Origin: Rubrobacter sp.
Lineage (GTDB): Bacteria; Actinomycetota; Rubrobacteria; Rubrobacterales; Rubrobacteraceae
Direction: 5' to 3'
DNA length: 5,998 nt
NCBI GenBank assembly: GCA_019247245.1
Contig: JAFAPF010000443.1
Location: forward strand, 1 to 5,998
Shown here: positions 5,626-5,998 of the stretch, piece by piece
How the letters are laid out: each line of letters opens with the position of its first letter
Position numbering within the stretch: position 1 is the first letter of the stretch
Translations under genes and position numbers: made by a program
Notes under the pieces: model-generated
Told to the model about the DNA's origin: nothing
Databases searched by the model: none
What the model saw: the letters and a program-made list of their open reading frames with translations, nothing else

Positions 5626-5998
5626 CTAGCCCATCCCGACGCCCTGGGAACGCTGCTCGAACTTTCCCTCCGTGTATAAAGAAGGCGCCACCATAATCTC
5701 AGCCTTCTGGAACTCCTTTATGTTTTCGTAACCGGTCGTCGCCATGCTCATCCTCAAGGCTCCCATGAGGTTCAAGGTCCCGTCGTTATCGTGGGCCGGA
5801 CCGACCAGGATCTCTTCCAGCGTACCCGTGATCTTGGTGCTGATACGTGTCCCCCGGGGAAGCGTCGGATGGAAGGTTGCCATCCCCCACGAGTAGCCGC
5901 GCCCGGGCGCTTCTTCCGCCTTCGCAAACGCGCTCCCGAGCATCATGGCGTCAGCGCCACAAGTTATGGCCTTGGCGATGTCCCCACCGGTCCGCATC
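5626..5998 (-). CDS. guaB3: GuaB3-family IMP dehydrogenase-related protein, C-terminal part
   Basis: The frame is open to the right window edge, so only the last 124 residues or so are visible. They begin MRTGGDIAKAITCGADAMML, the end of the beta/alpha barrel with the phosphate-binding GGDIAKA-type motif of the IMP dehydrogenase superfamily. After it comes APGRGYSWGMATFHPTLPRG, then GTLEEILVGPA, TLNLMGALRMSMATTGYENI and KEFQKAE. This pattern matches the GuaB3 subfamily (the IMP dehydrogenase-related proteins of actinobacteria, such as mycobacterial GuaB3). It lacks the mobile flap features of true IMP dehydrogenase, such as an RYFQ and a VPEG-type segment. Catalysis by this subfamily is not well defined, so I call it related rather than IMP dehydrogenase proper. 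The first visible methionine is internal, not a start. It lies 13 bases upstream of guaA on the same strand, which fits a guanine nucleotide operon. Confidence 0.85.
   Translation of the reverse strand, partial: MRTGGDIAKAITCGADAMMLGSAFAKAEEAPGRGYSWGMATFHPTLPRGTRISTKITGTLEEILVGPAHDNDGTLNLMGALRMSMATTGYENIKEFQKAEIMVAPSLYTEGKFEQRSQGVGMG

Overview
The window probably comes from an actinobacterium close to Rubrobacter. This is inferred from three things: the GuaB3-type IMP dehydrogenase relative directly upstream of guaA, the resemblance of the broken gene at 780-1650 to a protein type I associate with Rubrobacter genomes, and the use of TTG and GTG start codons. No rRNA or other marker gene is present, so the assignment is tentative.

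The right third (4092-5998, minus strand) is ordinary purine metabolism. It holds the C-terminal part of a GuaB3-family protein and, 13 bases downstream, a complete GMP synthase gene (guaA) that appears to start with TTG. The two are probably cotranscribed towards the left. A weak hairpin at 3934-3950 may end the transcript.

The left two thirds look like an accessory, partly decayed region. In order they contain: the tail of an unidentified plus-strand gene (2-127); a possible terminator; a 171-base MITE-like element with perfect 31-base inverted ends (418-588); possible remains of a two-helix membrane protein on the minus strand (649-836); a large plus-strand pseudogene broken by two frameshifts and one in-frame stop (780-1650); and an intact DUF4239-type membrane protein on the minus strand (1692-2453). 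After about 500 bases without a gene come two small plus-strand genes, which may form an operon: a 96-residue cysteine-rich putative zinc protein (3066-3356) and a 60-residue basic protein (3379-3561). A patch at 3804-3933 resembles the C-terminus of a decayed IS5-type transposase.

I found no CRISPR array, tRNA, rRNA, prophage module or recognisable defence system. The best candidates for something not yet described are the MITE-like element and the small CxCG protein. Most of the rest reads as gene decay beside a housekeeping operon.
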